A DNA stretch of 64,000 nt from Flavobacterium panacagri (GCF_030378165.1 NZ_CP119766.1:1302001-1366000); one strand, 5' to 3'. Shown: positions 34,243-42,325, counted from the stretch's first letter. Program-made: numbers and translations. The notes: a model not told the origin generated them from the letters alone.

Positions 34243-34923
34243 ATGAAAAAGCTCACGGCGTTTCTAAGCGCACTATTAATACTAATTTCCCTTAACTGTT
34301 TTGGTCAGCTTAAAGAAAGTGCGTCTGCTTTGTCGGTAAAAGGAAAAACGGTAATCTTAACTGACAATCTTGCTTCGAACAGTGATTACGTGATAAAATC
34401 TTATTATGTAGAAGAAAGAATCAATAAACTCTTTGGTGGTAGAATTACAACATATGAGGTTACAAAATTGGATATGGTATACACCAACGATTTGGGGCCA
34501 AATAACACTAGAACGATAATTCCGAGGTATGTCAAGAAAAAGCAAAAAGGAACAACAAGGTTAACGCATCCAGAAACTTCTGTTGAAACCTCTACAGTTT
34601 CTGCAGAACCCGTTAAAGATGTTGTTACGGCTCAAGAGAATGCTGTAAATTACGTAAACGTCGATGTGACGAGTACCTATCAAAAAGTTTTGGAAAAAGG
34701 CTATAAAACGCCAGAAATGCTTCAAAAAGTGGCCGACCGACTTTATTTCGAAGGAAACTTTAATACGGCAGCTGGATATTACGAACAGTTGTTTATTCTG
34801 GTCAAAGATCCCGATGTCATTTATTACTATAGATATGCTCAGTCTTTAAAAGCAATCAATCAACTGGAAAAATCAGATCTCTTGATGAAAAGGTTTAAGA
34901 GTGAGACTTTGGTGGTGAAATGA
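34243..34923 (+). CDS. Exported TPR-like protein, short relative of flavobacterial OmpA-family proteins
   Basis: The 226-residue protein has a signal peptide to about 22 (LNCFGQ). The middle is low in recognisable motifs. Residues about 140-222 read TSTYQKVLEKGYKTPEMLQK, then VADRLYFEGNFNTAAGYYEQ, then YRYAQSLKAINQLEKSDLLM, which is a TPR pair. This part resembles the N-terminal TPR module that precedes the OmpA domain in flavobacterial gliding or T9SS-linked proteins. The carboxypeptidase-regulatory and OmpA domains are absent and the ORF stops right after the TPR. It may be a genuine short protein or a remnant. The DNA beyond the stop is repeat-rich and shows no continuing frame. Confidence 0.7.
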   Translation: MKKLTAFLSALLILISLNCFGQLKESASALSVKGKTVILTDNLASNSDYVIKSYYVEERINKLFGGRITTYEVTKLDMVYTNDLGPNNTRTIIPRYVKKKQKGTTRLTHPETSVETSTVSAEPVKDVVTAQENAVNYVNVDVTSTYQKVLEKGYKTPEMLQKVADRLYFEGNFNTAAGYYEQLFILVKDPDVIYYYRYAQSLKAINQLEKSDLLMKRFKSETLVVK

Positions 34924-34935
34924 GTTTTTTTTTTT

Positions 34936-35300
34936 AACCGCAAAGACGCTAAGGAAAGCGCAAAGTTCGCGAAGATGCCTAAAACTTTAACCGTAAAGAC
35001 ACAAAAGAAAAGCGCAAAGGTCGCAAAGTTTATAAAGTATAGCCCGTGGTTTCAACCACGGGAACACAATCATGAGCATAATAAGTATGTGTCACAGTGG
35101 TTGAAACGATGGTTGTGGTTGAATATTATAATTTAAATGACTGTATAGTTTTGCCATTTTGACCGAAGGGAAAAATCACACGCGTAAATCGACACAGATT
35201 GGTAATACGCTTTGTGGAGTTTTTTAACCGCAAAGGCACAAAAGAAAAGCGCAATCCCGATAGTTATCGGGAGAAAAGTTTAATAATCTAAGTTTGTCAG
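34936..35300. repeat. Block of dispersed palindromic repeats
   Basis: This gene-free stretch holds two direct copies of the TTTAACCGCAAAGAC-type arm (34936-35030) and a third at 35224-35253. It also holds a perfect hairpin repeat, CCCGTGGTTTCAACCACGGG, at 35043-35062. A palindrome TCCCGATAGTTATCGGGA at 35255-35272 differs by one base from the one found in the tRNA array. Confidence 0.75.
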
Positions 35301-35332
35301 GTTATTGGGAAAATACTTCAAGATTAAAACAT

Positions 35333-35512
35333 TTAGAGTTTGTTGTTATAGGGTGTTTTATGCATTCTTGATTGTGGTTGAGGTTTCGTGTTCGTTTTAC
35401 CTAAAGCAATATTTCTTTCATACAATGCAATCTGCTTTTTTACTTCAGGCATTGCTTTTTCCATTTGACTTAAAGCGAATTTCACTCTCTCGATTGTGTT
35501 TGAAATGTCCAT
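35333..35512 (-). CDS. Small ORF of 59 residues behind the GIY-YIG gene
   Basis: I do not recognise this protein. It starts MDISNTIERVKFALSQMEKA and continues MPEVKKQIALYERNIALGK, then a polar tail rich in Asn, Thr, Gln and Pro. The first 38 residues are amphipathic and probably helical. The ATG at 35512 lies 10 bp after the stop of the GIY-YIG gene on the same strand, which suggests co-translation. Codon use looks coding. No partner function can be stated. Confidence 0.45.
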   Translation of the reverse strand: MDISNTIERVKFALSQMEKAMPEVKKQIALYERNIALGKTNTKPQPQSRMHKTPYNNKL

Positions 35513-35522
35513 AAAGCAATAT

Positions 35523-35804
35523 TTATTTGTATTTTTCCTTTAGTTTTAAAATAATATCGGGATACTTAATTAGGTTTTCGATATAGGTTTTGCTTTTCAT
35601 CTTTTTAATGTGTTTTTCAATATCCAATCCTTGTGGTTTACTGTCACATTCTATTTTAACATATAATTCCCAATCTTCAGCATTTGCTGTGAATTTATGA
35701 GATTCAGCATTTTTATGAAATTCCATTCTAGTTTCAAGATCAGATGTATATCCAATATAAAATTGGTATAGCTTGGCAGAATATAGAATATAGACAAAAT
35801 GCAT
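35523..35804 (-). CDS. GIY-YIG nuclease family protein
   Basis: This is a small stand-alone GIY-YIG domain protein of 93 residues. The motif halves are VYILYS (4-9) and FYIGYT (15-20). The conserved Arg is in DLETRMEFH, and later acidic residues (WELYVKIE, DIEKHIKK) can supply the catalytic Glu. The ATG at 35804 (MHFVYIL) begins the domain. Upstream in-frame codons to 35933 lie inside the tRNA-like copy and are not coding. Small GIY-YIG genes beside tRNA or rRNA genes are common in flavobacteria. DNA repair and selfish nuclease roles are both possible. Confidence 0.8.
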   Translation of the reverse strand: MHFVYILYSAKLYQFYIGYTSDLETRMEFHKNAESHKFTANAEDWELYVKIECDSKPQGLDIEKHIKKMKSKTYIENLIKYPDIILKLKEKYK

Positions 35805-35841
35805 AAATAGGGTAAATAAAATTATGAGCAGCGGTCTTGTT

Positions 35842-35928
35842 TGGCTCCTCTTGGACTCGAACCAATCCCGATAGCTATCGGGACTCTGATTAACAGTCAG
35901 ATGCTCTAACCAACTGAGCCAAGGAGGA
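35842..35928 (-). pseudogene. tRNA-Asn-like copy A with palindrome insertion and altered acceptor
   Basis: The D-arm and the anticodon arm with GTT are intact. The variable region carries the 18-bp palindrome TCCCGATAGCTATCGGGA (35866-35883), giving 87 nt. The 3' acceptor side reads AGGAGCC rather than AGGGGGA, so the outermost two acceptor pairs are lost. It lies just upstream of the GIY-YIG gene. Confidence 0.7.
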
Positions 35929-35966
35929 ATCACCTTAAAGGTAAATATGTTTGCTAAAAAAAGTTG

Positions 35967-36027
35967 CTCCCCCTCTTGTCCCGATAGCTATCGGGACTCT
36001 GATTGACAGTCAGATGCTCTAACCAAC
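35967..36027 (-). pseudogene. tRNA-Asn remnant B
   Basis: Only the 3' acceptor side, the palindrome (35979-35996), the anticodon arm and part of the D-arm remain. The whole T-arm is replaced by the palindrome. The anticodon reads GTC instead of GTT and the 5' end is missing. Confidence 0.7.
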
Positions 36028-36082
36028 ATTTAGAGTGTTTTATTTTCGGCTAAACCTTAAATCTGGTTAAAAAGCAAAAAAA

Positions 36083-36112
36083 ATACCACTTACAATTTGT
36101 AAGTGGTATTTA
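36083..36112 (-). terminator. Hairpin between tRNA-Asn copies B and C
   Basis: AATACCACTTAC pairs with GTAAGTGGTATT around AATTT, with a T-run on the minus strand. An identical hairpin is repeated at about 36510-36539 between copies E and F. Confidence 0.6.
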
Positions 36113-36117
36113 TTAAG

Positions 36118-36204
36118 CTCCCCCTCTTGGGCTCGAACCAATCCCGATAGCTATCGGGACTCTGATTAACAGTCAGATGCTCTAACCAACTGAGCTAAGG
36201 AGGA
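36118..36204 (-). pseudogene. tRNA-Asn copy C with an 18-bp palindrome in the variable loop
   Basis: All arms match the intact gene, but GGACC in the variable loop and T-stem border is replaced by TCCCGATAGCTATCGGGA (36142-36159), giving 87 nt. In RNA the insert folds as a 7-bp hairpin, making a long variable arm and leaving four T-stem pairs. It may be a pseudogene or a tolerated variant. Confidence 0.7.
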
Positions 36205-36242
36205 ATCACCTTAAAGGTAAATATGTTTGCTAAAAAAAGTTG

Positions 36243-36329
36243 CTCCCCCTCTTGGGCTCGAACCAATCCCGATAGCTATCGGGACTCTGATTAACAGTCA
36301 GGTGCTCTAACCAACTGAGCTAAGGAGGA
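36243..36329 (-). pseudogene. tRNA-Asn copy D with an 18-bp palindrome in the variable loop
   Basis: Same insertion as copy C (36267-36284), 87 nt. One base change breaks the outer pair of the anticodon stem (C where T pairs with A in the intact gene). Confidence 0.7.
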
Positions 36330-36368
36330 ATCACCTTAAAAGGTTTGTATGTTTGCTAAAAAAAGTTG

Positions 36369-36452
36369 CTCCCCTCTTGTCCCGATAGCTATCGGGAGAA
36401 CCAATCCCGATAGCTATTGGGACTCTGATTAATAGTCAGATGCTCTACCCAA
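36369..36452 (-). pseudogene. tRNA-Asn remnant E with two palindromes
   Basis: Two palindromes, at 36380-36397 and 36405-36422 (the second with one mismatch), replace GGCTC of the T-loop and GGACC of the variable region. The anticodon reads ATT, one acceptor base is deleted and the 5' end is lost. Confidence 0.7.
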
Positions 36453-36509
36453 TATTTAGAGTGTTTTATTTTCGGCTAAACCTTAAATCTGATTAAAAAG
36501 CAAAAAAAA

Positions 36510-36539
36510 AATACCACTTACAATTTGTAAGTGGTATTT
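36510..36539 (-). terminator. Hairpin between tRNA-Asn copies E and F
   Basis: Same AATACCACTTAC/GTAAGTGGTATT stem as at 36083-36112. It probably ends the transcript of the two intact tRNA genes, F and G, because it is the first T-tailed hairpin downstream of them. Confidence 0.6.
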
Positions 36540-36545
36540 ATTAAG

Positions 36546-36619
36546 CTCCCCCTCTTGGGCTCGAACCAAGGACCCTCTGATTAACAGTCAGATGCTCTAA
36601 CCAACTGAGCTAAGGAGGA
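36546..36619 (-). tRNA. tRNA-Asn (GTT), copy F
   Basis: A 74-nt cloverleaf read on the minus strand: acceptor TCCTCCT with AGGGGGA, D-arm GCTC...GAGC, anticodon arm TCTGA-CTGTTAA-TCAGA, variable GGGTC, T-arm CTTGG-TTCGAGC-CCAAG. It is the same as copy G. CCA is not encoded. Confidence 0.95.
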
Positions 36620-36657
36620 ATCACCTTAAAGGTAAATATGTTTGCTAAAAAAAGTTG

Positions 36658-36731
36658 CTCCCCCTCTTGGGCTCGAACCAAGGACCCTCTGATTAACAGT
36701 CAGATGCTCTAACCAACTGAGCTAAGGAGGA
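36658..36731 (-). tRNA. tRNA-Asn (GTT), copy G
   Basis: A complete 74-nt cloverleaf with anticodon GTT and all stems paired. It is first in the array on the minus strand and about 25 nt downstream of the promoter -7 box (36756-36763). Confidence 0.95.
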
Positions 36732-36755
36732 AAGTGTTGCTCTTTTTAGCGAGTG

Positions 36756-36784
36756 CAAATATAAAACTATTTTTAGTTTCTCAA
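36756..36784 (-). promoter_or_regulatory. Promoter of the tRNA-Asn array
   Basis: On the minus strand TTG (36782-36784), 18 bp and TATATTTG (36756-36763). It is the only good promoter found for the array. Confidence 0.65.
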
Positions 36785-36814
36785 AAACATTTTCACTCTT
36801 TTTTTGACTTTTTT

Positions 36815-38158
36815 TTACTTGCCAACAATGGCTTTGTAAATGTCGTTACCGTTAGCAAATAGTAGCAGTGAAATAAGTAAAACAAAACCAACCATTTGCG
36901 CGTTCTCTAGGAATTTATCGCTCGGTTTTTTACCGCTTACGATTTCATATAATAAAAACATCACGTGGCCTCCATCAAGAGCAGGAATTGGCAATAAATT
37001 CATAACTCCTAACATAATTGATAATAAAGCTGTGATTGACCAAAATACTTCCCAGCTCCAAGAACTTGGAAAAATGTTGTAAATAGCCGCAAAACCACCT
37101 ACTTGTTTGTACGCTTTAGTTTCTGGATTAAAAATCATTTTCAATTGTTTTCCATAACCTACTAACTGATCTTTTCCTTTTTGAAGTCCAACTGGAATAG
37201 ATTCGAAGAAACCATATTCTCTTTTGCTGATTTTATAATAACCTAGTTTTTCCAATGATTTCATATCTAAACCGCCAGAAACAACACCTAATTTACCATC
37301 ATTAGTAACTTTTAAAGTAATTGGGGTTTCTTTTAAATCACGTAAAACAACCGCAGGAATTTGTTTTCCTTTGTTTATATCTAAAACAGCTTTAGCTTCA
37401 TCAAAATATTTAATTTTTTGTCCGTTAAGAGAAAGAATTAAATCTTTTGGTTTTAGATTTTGGTTTGGAGAATCTTCAGCAACTTTTCCAATAGCAAAAG
37501 GTCTACGGATATCAACAAGCATTCCTTTTTCTGTTTTAGAAAGTTGGTCAATAAAATCAGTTGGCATTGTAAGAGTTTGTTGTTTTCCGTCTCTTTCAAT
37601 TAAAACATGTTTTGCCATGATGATATTTATATTCATGTCTCTGTCAAAATTTTCTACAGATTTACCATCTATAGAAATAATTTTGTCACCTGTTTTAAAA
37701 CCAGCTTTAATCATCACTGGATTTTCAATCAGAACTCCGTCTTTTAAATCAGCATTAGCAATATAAGTGTCTCCATAAGCGAAAGCCATTCCAATATAAA
37801 TAATAAAAGCCAGAATAAAGTTTACGGTAACTCCACCAAGCATAATAATTAAACGCTGCCAAGCTGGTTTAGTACGAAATTCCCACGGCTGTGGCTCTTG
37901 AGCCATCTGCTCTTTGTCCATACTTTCGTCAATCATTCCAGAAATTTTCACATAACCTCCCAACGGAAGCCATCCGATACCGTATTCTGTTTCTCCTATT
38001 TTCTTTTTGAAAAGTGAATATTTAACATCAAAAAACAAATAAAATTTTTCGACTCTTGTTTTAAATAATTTAGCAGGGATAAAATGCCCTAATTCATGAA
38101 GAATAATAAGTAAAGATAAACTCAATAGAAATTGAGAGAGTTTGATAACTATATCCAT
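36815..38158 (-). CDS. rseP: RIP metalloprotease, site-2 protease family
   Basis: This inner-membrane zinc protease cuts transmembrane segments, for example of anti-sigma factors, and cleans up signal peptides. The zinc site HELGH is at 21-25 in the first helix. Two PDZ-like regions lie at about 130-300. The third zinc ligand region NLLPIPALDGGHV and a final membrane helix lie near the C-terminus. The length of 447 residues is typical. It could act on the ECF/anti-sigma pair at 8-9 kb, but that is only a possibility. Confidence 0.93.
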   Translation of the reverse strand: MDIVIKLSQFLLSLSLLIILHELGHFIPAKLFKTRVEKFYLFFDVKYSLFKKKIGETEYGIGWLPLGGYVKISGMIDESMDKEQMAQEPQPWEFRTKPAWQRLIIMLGGVTVNFILAFIIYIGMAFAYGDTYIANADLKDGVLIENPVMIKAGFKTGDKIISIDGKSVENFDRDMNINIIMAKHVLIERDGKQQTLTMPTDFIDQLSKTEKGMLVDIRRPFAIGKVAEDSPNQNLKPKDLILSLNGQKIKYFDEAKAVLDINKGKQIPAVVLRDLKETPITLKVTNDGKLGVVSGGLDMKSLEKLGYYKISKREYGFFESIPVGLQKGKDQLVGYGKQLKMIFNPETKAYKQVGGFAAIYNIFPSSWSWEVFWSITALLSIMLGVMNLLPIPALDGGHVMFLLYEIVSGKKPSDKFLENAQMVGFVLLISLLLFANGNDIYKAIVGK

Positions 38159-38422
38159 TTTTTATTTTTAGTTCGTATTTAACGCACAAAAGTAGCGTTT
38201 TCTATTTTAATTTAAGACCGCAAGATAACGTTTAAGGTTTTAAATGTTTGTTAATAATTGCTCATACTTTTAATAAATCAAATAATGTTTATTTATTAGT
38301 AACATATTTGATTATTATGTTACAAACAGTTTAAGGATGTACTTGTAAAATGATTTGACAGACTTCTGACTTCATTATTAAAAAAATACAGGTTAGAACA
38401 AACATTAAATGACGAAAAAACA

Positions 38423-39325
38423 TTGACAACAATTTTACATTATTTATTTCTTGTTCGGTTTAGGAAATTAGTCGCTAAAGACGATATTTTGGCTGTATTT
38501 CTTATTATACTGCTATATTTTGTCAGTGCATTTTTGATTTATCTAAATTTTGAACCATTACGTAATTATGTTCCTTTTCTTTTTCTAGAAATACTCGTTT
38601 ATCATTTGCAAAGGTCGGATTTGGAGCTTTTAAAAATGAAAAGAAATTACAAACTAATCCTATTTACAGAATACCTTATTTATTCTTTTCCATTTTATTT
38701 GGTGCTTTTACTAAAAGGTGAATTTGTATTTATTGGGGCAATTATGTTGTGTAAAATAGTTTTAATCAATTTGCCCAAATTCAATCTAAAAATAATTAAA
38801 TATCCTTTCAATACCTTTAATATTTACTGGCATATTTCTTTTAGAAAATACAAACTGGTTTATATACTTCCGTTGTTGCTTATCGTTGTTTTTATGGCGG
38901 TAAAAAGCAACAATCAAAATCTTTTGTATGCAGTTTTTTTAGGATTATCATTAATAGCATGCGTTCCATCCTTTGAAAGAGAAACAATAGCAGAAATAAA
39001 ACATAATCCTTTTGATAGCAAAAAATACTTAAGGTTTCAGTTTAAAAATTCAATTATCAATACTTGTTATTTAGTATTTCCTGTCGCGTTAACGATGTGT
39101 TTATTATTGCAATGGGAAAAATTGATATTTCTGATTTTTATATTCATTGCGCCAATTATTAATCTGTTGTTAAAGTATATCTATTTTAATAATAGTTATT
39201 TACAGCAGATTTTTTTTACGATTTTCATAGCGGGAAGTTTATTTTTATTTGGAGTACCATTCTTAGCGTTGCCTTTTATTTATAAAAAAGCGATTAAAAC
39301 CTTAAACGAACTCAAAACATGCTAA
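38423..39325 (+). CDS. Polytopic membrane protein, probable ABC exporter permease
   Basis: The 300-residue protein is extremely hydrophobic, with about eight to nine predicted helices (for example ILAVFLIILLYFVSAFLIYL, LYAVFLGLSLIACV, IIFLIFIFIAPIINLLL-like segments). I do not recognise a family motif. Its 3' end overlaps the ABC ATPase gene by 7 bp, so it is probably the membrane partner. The only nearby start in frame is TTG at 38423; the next methionine is at residue 72. The substrate is unknown. Confidence 0.7.
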   Translation: MTTILHYLFLVRFRKLVAKDDILAVFLIILLYFVSAFLIYLNFEPLRNYVPFLFLEILVYHLQRSDLELLKMKRNYKLILFTEYLIYSFPFYLVLLLKGEFVFIGAIMLCKIVLINLPKFNLKIIKYPFNTFNIYWHISFRKYKLVYILPLLLIVVFMAVKSNNQNLLYAVFLGLSLIACVPSFERETIAEIKHNPFDSKKYLRFQFKNSIINTCYLVFPVALTMCLLLQWEKLIFLIFIFIAPIINLLLKYIYFNNSYLQQIFFTIFIAGSLFLFGVPFLALPFIYKKAIKTLNELKTC

Positions 39326-39954
39326 AAATTATCATTGATCAAAAAAAGTATAAAGATAAATCAATCTTAGAAAACATTGATGTTTCTATTGATCGACCAG
39401 GTATTTATGGTGTTATTGGTAAAAACGGTCAAGGTAAAACAACGCTTTTTAAATGTATTTTAGGTTTAGAAAAGTTTGAGGGAAACTGCTCGATAAATGA
39501 AAAGGAAGTAGTATTGCAAAATGCTGGCTGGGTTCCAACAGATCCTCCCATTTATGGAGAACTTACCGCTGTAGAATTTTATGATTTTTATGCCCATTTA
39601 TTGGATGTTGAAACAAAAAATACGAATTTAATATTTGAGGTTCCCAATAATCAACTAATACGAGAGTTTTCTACTGGAATGAAAAAGAAAACCTATCTGA
39701 ATGCTGTTTTTCAAAAAGAATTTCCCATATACATTTTAGACGAACCGTTTAATGGGCTCGATTTAGAATCGAATTATTTATTAATGAATTACATTCGGGA
39801 ACTTTCTAAAATCAGCATTGTTTTTATTTCGTCTCATATTTTAGAAATCCTCTATAAAGACTGTGATAAAATTTTTCTGCTCAAAAATAAAAATCTTACT
39901 GAGTTTGAAAAAAGTCAGTACTCAGAAATTGAAAAAGAATTATTTTTGAGATAA
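39319..39954 (+). CDS. ABC transporter ATP-binding protein
   Basis: This is an ATPase subunit of 211 residues. Walker A is GKNGQGKTT (34-42). The signature motif is degenerate (REFSTGMKKKTYL), Walker B is YILDEPFNGLD and the switch histidine is in FISSHILE. The short length fits simple two-gene exporters. The start overlaps the permease gene, so translation is coupled. Many such pairs move bacteriocin-like peptides or drugs, but nothing here points to a substrate. Confidence 0.88.
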   Translation: MLKIIIDQKKYKDKSILENIDVSIDRPGIYGVIGKNGQGKTTLFKCILGLEKFEGNCSINEKEVVLQNAGWVPTDPPIYGELTAVEFYDFYAHLLDVETKNTNLIFEVPNNQLIREFSTGMKKKTYLNAVFQKEFPIYILDEPFNGLDLESNYLLMNYIRELSKISIVFISSHILEILYKDCDKIFLLKNKNLTEFEKSQYSEIEKELFLR

Positions 39955-40096
39955 ACAACCATGAACTAAACTTTGATTTAAATGTTTGTTAATTAATAAA
40001 CATTTCAATATCTCGTTTTAACAAGATGCCGTAACTTTACTTTTTTGAACATTACCTTATTTAATAGGTAGTATAAAACCATTAAAAGTTACAAGT

Positions 40097-41167
40097 ATGG
40101 CTTCACAATTATTTTCTCCTTTAACTATAAAAAACATTACCCTAAAAAATAGAATTGCTATTTCGCCAATGTGTCAATATTCTGCCGAAGACGGCTTTGC
40201 AAACAATTGGCATTTGGTGCATTTAGGAAGTCGTGCCAGTGGCGGTGCAGGTTTAATTATTCAGGAAGCAACAGCAGTTTCTCCTGAAGCCAGAATTTCG
40301 CCTTCGGATCTTGGAATCTGGAAAGATGAACATATCGAAAAACTAAAAGAAATCAATCAGTTTATTGTCTCTCAAAATTCGATTCCCGGAATTCAATTGG
40401 CTCATGCCGGACGAAAAGCCAGTGTTTCGGCTCCTTGGCTGGGCAATAAAAAGTTGGATTTCGCTCAAGGCGGATGGCAGACGGTTGCGCCAAGTGCGAT
40501 TCCTTATCACGACAACGAACCTTTTCTTCCAGAAGCTTTAGACAAAAACGGAATCCAAAAAGTGATTTCCGATTTTAAAACCGCAACTAAGAGGGTAGTC
40601 GAAGCAGGTTATCAGGTTTTAGAAATTCATGCAGCTCATGGCTATTTATTACACCAGTTTTTATCGCCTTTAACGAATGTAAGAACAGACGAATATGGCG
40701 GAAGTTTTGAAAACCGAATTCGTTTTACACTGGAAATTGTAGAAGCAGTTCAAACCGAATGGCCTTCTAATTTACCTTTGATTGTGAGAATCTCAGCAAC
40801 AGATTGGGCAGAAGGTGGATGGAATCCAGAAGAATCTGTTCAACTTTCTAAAATATTAAAAGAAAAAGGAGTAGATTTAATCGATGTTTCGTCAGGCGGA
40901 TTGGTTTCACATCAAAAAATTACTCTTGGGCCAGGATACCAAGTTCCTTTTGCTGAAAAAGTAAAGAAAGAAGCGAATATTGCAACAGGAGCAGTTGGTT
41001 TAATTACTGAAGCCAAACAAGCCGAAGCAATTTTAAACAATGGTCAAGCCGATTTAATTTTGTTCGCCAGAGAATCATTAAGAAATCCGAATTTACCTTT
41101 GGATTTTGCCAAAGAACTAAACAGCGATATTCAATGGCCAAAACAATACGAAAGAGCTAAACTTTAA
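40097..41167 (+). CDS. namA: Old Yellow Enzyme family NADPH dehydrogenase, YqjM type
   Basis: This FMN-dependent ene-reductase has 356 residues. The YqjM-class opening SPLTIKNITLKNRIAISPMCQYSAEDG (in parts: LKNRIAISPMCQYS) contains the cysteine that tunes flavin. The substrate-binding His pair lies in EIHAAHGYLLHQFLSPLTN (in parts: HAAHGYLLHQF). The arginine and glycine-rich phosphate site is near TGAVGLI and LFARESLRNP. It reduces activated C=C bonds and has roles in detoxification. It is followed by a long hairpin repeat (41178-41236) and then the oxidoreductase gene. Confidence 0.9.
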   Translation: MASQLFSPLTIKNITLKNRIAISPMCQYSAEDGFANNWHLVHLGSRASGGAGLIIQEATAVSPEARISPSDLGIWKDEHIEKLKEINQFIVSQNSIPGIQLAHAGRKASVSAPWLGNKKLDFAQGGWQTVAPSAIPYHDNEPFLPEALDKNGIQKVISDFKTATKRVVEAGYQVLEIHAAHGYLLHQFLSPLTNVRTDEYGGSFENRIRFTLEIVEAVQTEWPSNLPLIVRISATDWAEGGWNPEESVQLSKILKEKGVDLIDVSSGGLVSHQKITLGPGYQVPFAEKVKKEANIATGAVGLITEAKQAEAILNNGQADLILFARESLRNPNLPLDFAKELNSDIQWPKQYERAKL

Positions 41168-41177
41168 TATTTTTTCC

Positions 41178-41236
41178 GCCACGAATTCACGAATTAAAGG
41201 TTTTATTAAAAAAAAATAAATTCGTGAATTCGTGGC
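41178..41236. repeat. Inverted repeat between the OYE and oxidoreductase genes
   Basis: Two perfect 18-bp arms (41178-41195 and 41219-41236, starting GCCACGAATTCACG) flank 23 bp of AT-rich DNA. It looks like a dispersed intergenic hairpin. It contains a GTG (41224) that could be mistaken for the start of the next gene. Confidence 0.8.
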
Positions 41237-41253
41237 TAAAAAACCATAACAAC

Positions 41254-42297
41254 ATGCAGAAAATAAAAACAGCATTATTATCATACGGAATGTCGGGGAA
41301 GGTTTTTCACGCTCCGTTTTTAGATATTCACAAAGGATTTGAATTATTAGGTTCTTGGGAAAGAAGTAAAAAACTAATTCAGGAAGATTATCCATACGTG
41401 AAAAGTTATGCCACTCTGTACGAACTTTTGGCAGATGATGTAGATTTGGTAATTGTAAATACGCCAGTTGGAACGCATTTTGAATATGCAAAAAAAGTAC
41501 TTTTAGCAGGAAAACATGCGGTTGTTGAAAAAGCGTTCACTACAACTGCTGCGGAAGCAAAAGAACTGGCAAAAATTGCAAAAGACAAAGGAGTGAAATT
41601 AGCCGTTTTTCAAAACAGAAGATGGGATAGTGATTTCAAAACCGTTAAAAAAATTATCGATGACGGCGTTTTGGGAGATTTGGTAGAAGCCGAATTTCAT
41701 TTTGACAGATACAATCCGTTGCTGAGTCCAAAAGCGCATAAAGAAACGGCAAATGATGGCGCAGGAGTTCTGAAAGATTTAGGCCCGCATATTATCGATC
41801 AGGCAGTGAGTTTATTTGGCTGTCCAAAATCAGTATTTGGAGATATTCGCGTAACAAGAGAAAATTCTGTTGTAGACGATTGGATCGATTTGACATTATT
41901 TTATTCTAATTTCAGAGTCAGAATAAAAGCAGGTTTTTTTGTTAGAGAAGCCAATCCAGCGTATACGCTTCACGGAAAAAAAGGTTCGTTTTTAAAACCT
42001 CGCGGAGACGTTCAGGAAGACGATTTAAAAGTAGGAAAAAAACCAAACTTAGATTCCTGGGGAACAGAAGATGAAAATTTACAAGGACTTTTGCATACTG
42101 AAATAGATGGTAAAATTGTGAGAGAAAAAGTACCAACGCTTCAAGGAAATTATTTCAGTTTTTTTGATGGTGTTTACGATTCTATTGCAAACCATAAACC
42201 AGAGCCTGTTACCGCAGATGAAGGTGTAAAAGTAATGCAGATTATAGAAGCTGCAATTGCGAGTAATGCCCAACAAAAGGTAATCAGTATATCATAA
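41254..42297 (+). CDS. Gfo/Idh/MocA family oxidoreductase
   Basis: This is an NAD(P)-dependent sugar or polyol dehydrogenase-like protein. The Rossmann fold starts KTALLSYGMSGKVFHAPF. The family motif is VVEKAFTTT (in place of EKP). The C-terminal substrate domain has FHFDRYNPL and GAGVLKDLGPHIIDQ, with the catalytic-type His. The ATG at 41254 is used because upstream codons lie in the inverted repeat. The length of 347 residues is standard. It is likely co-transcribed with or read through from the OYE gene. The substrate is unknown. Confidence 0.88.
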   Translation: MQKIKTALLSYGMSGKVFHAPFLDIHKGFELLGSWERSKKLIQEDYPYVKSYATLYELLADDVDLVIVNTPVGTHFEYAKKVLLAGKHAVVEKAFTTTAAEAKELAKIAKDKGVKLAVFQNRRWDSDFKTVKKIIDDGVLGDLVEAEFHFDRYNPLLSPKAHKETANDGAGVLKDLGPHIIDQAVSLFGCPKSVFGDIRVTRENSVVDDWIDLTLFYSNFRVRIKAGFFVREANPAYTLHGKKGSFLKPRGDVQEDDLKVGKKPNLDSWGTEDENLQGLLHTEIDGKIVREKVPTLQGNYFSFFDGVYDSIANHKPEPVTADEGVKVMQIIEAAIASNAQQKVISIS

Positions 42298-42325
42298 GGA
42301 TTGTAATTATTTGATAACGTTATCA

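Noticed and set aside
35805..35933. Extended N-terminus of the GIY-YIG protein
   Set aside because: These codons lie within the tRNA-Asn-like copy and its palindrome; the domain starts at the ATG at 35804.
41224..41253. GTG start for the Gfo/Idh/MocA gene
   Set aside because: The GTG lies inside the right arm of an inverted repeat; the ATG at 41254 begins the Rossmann fold.
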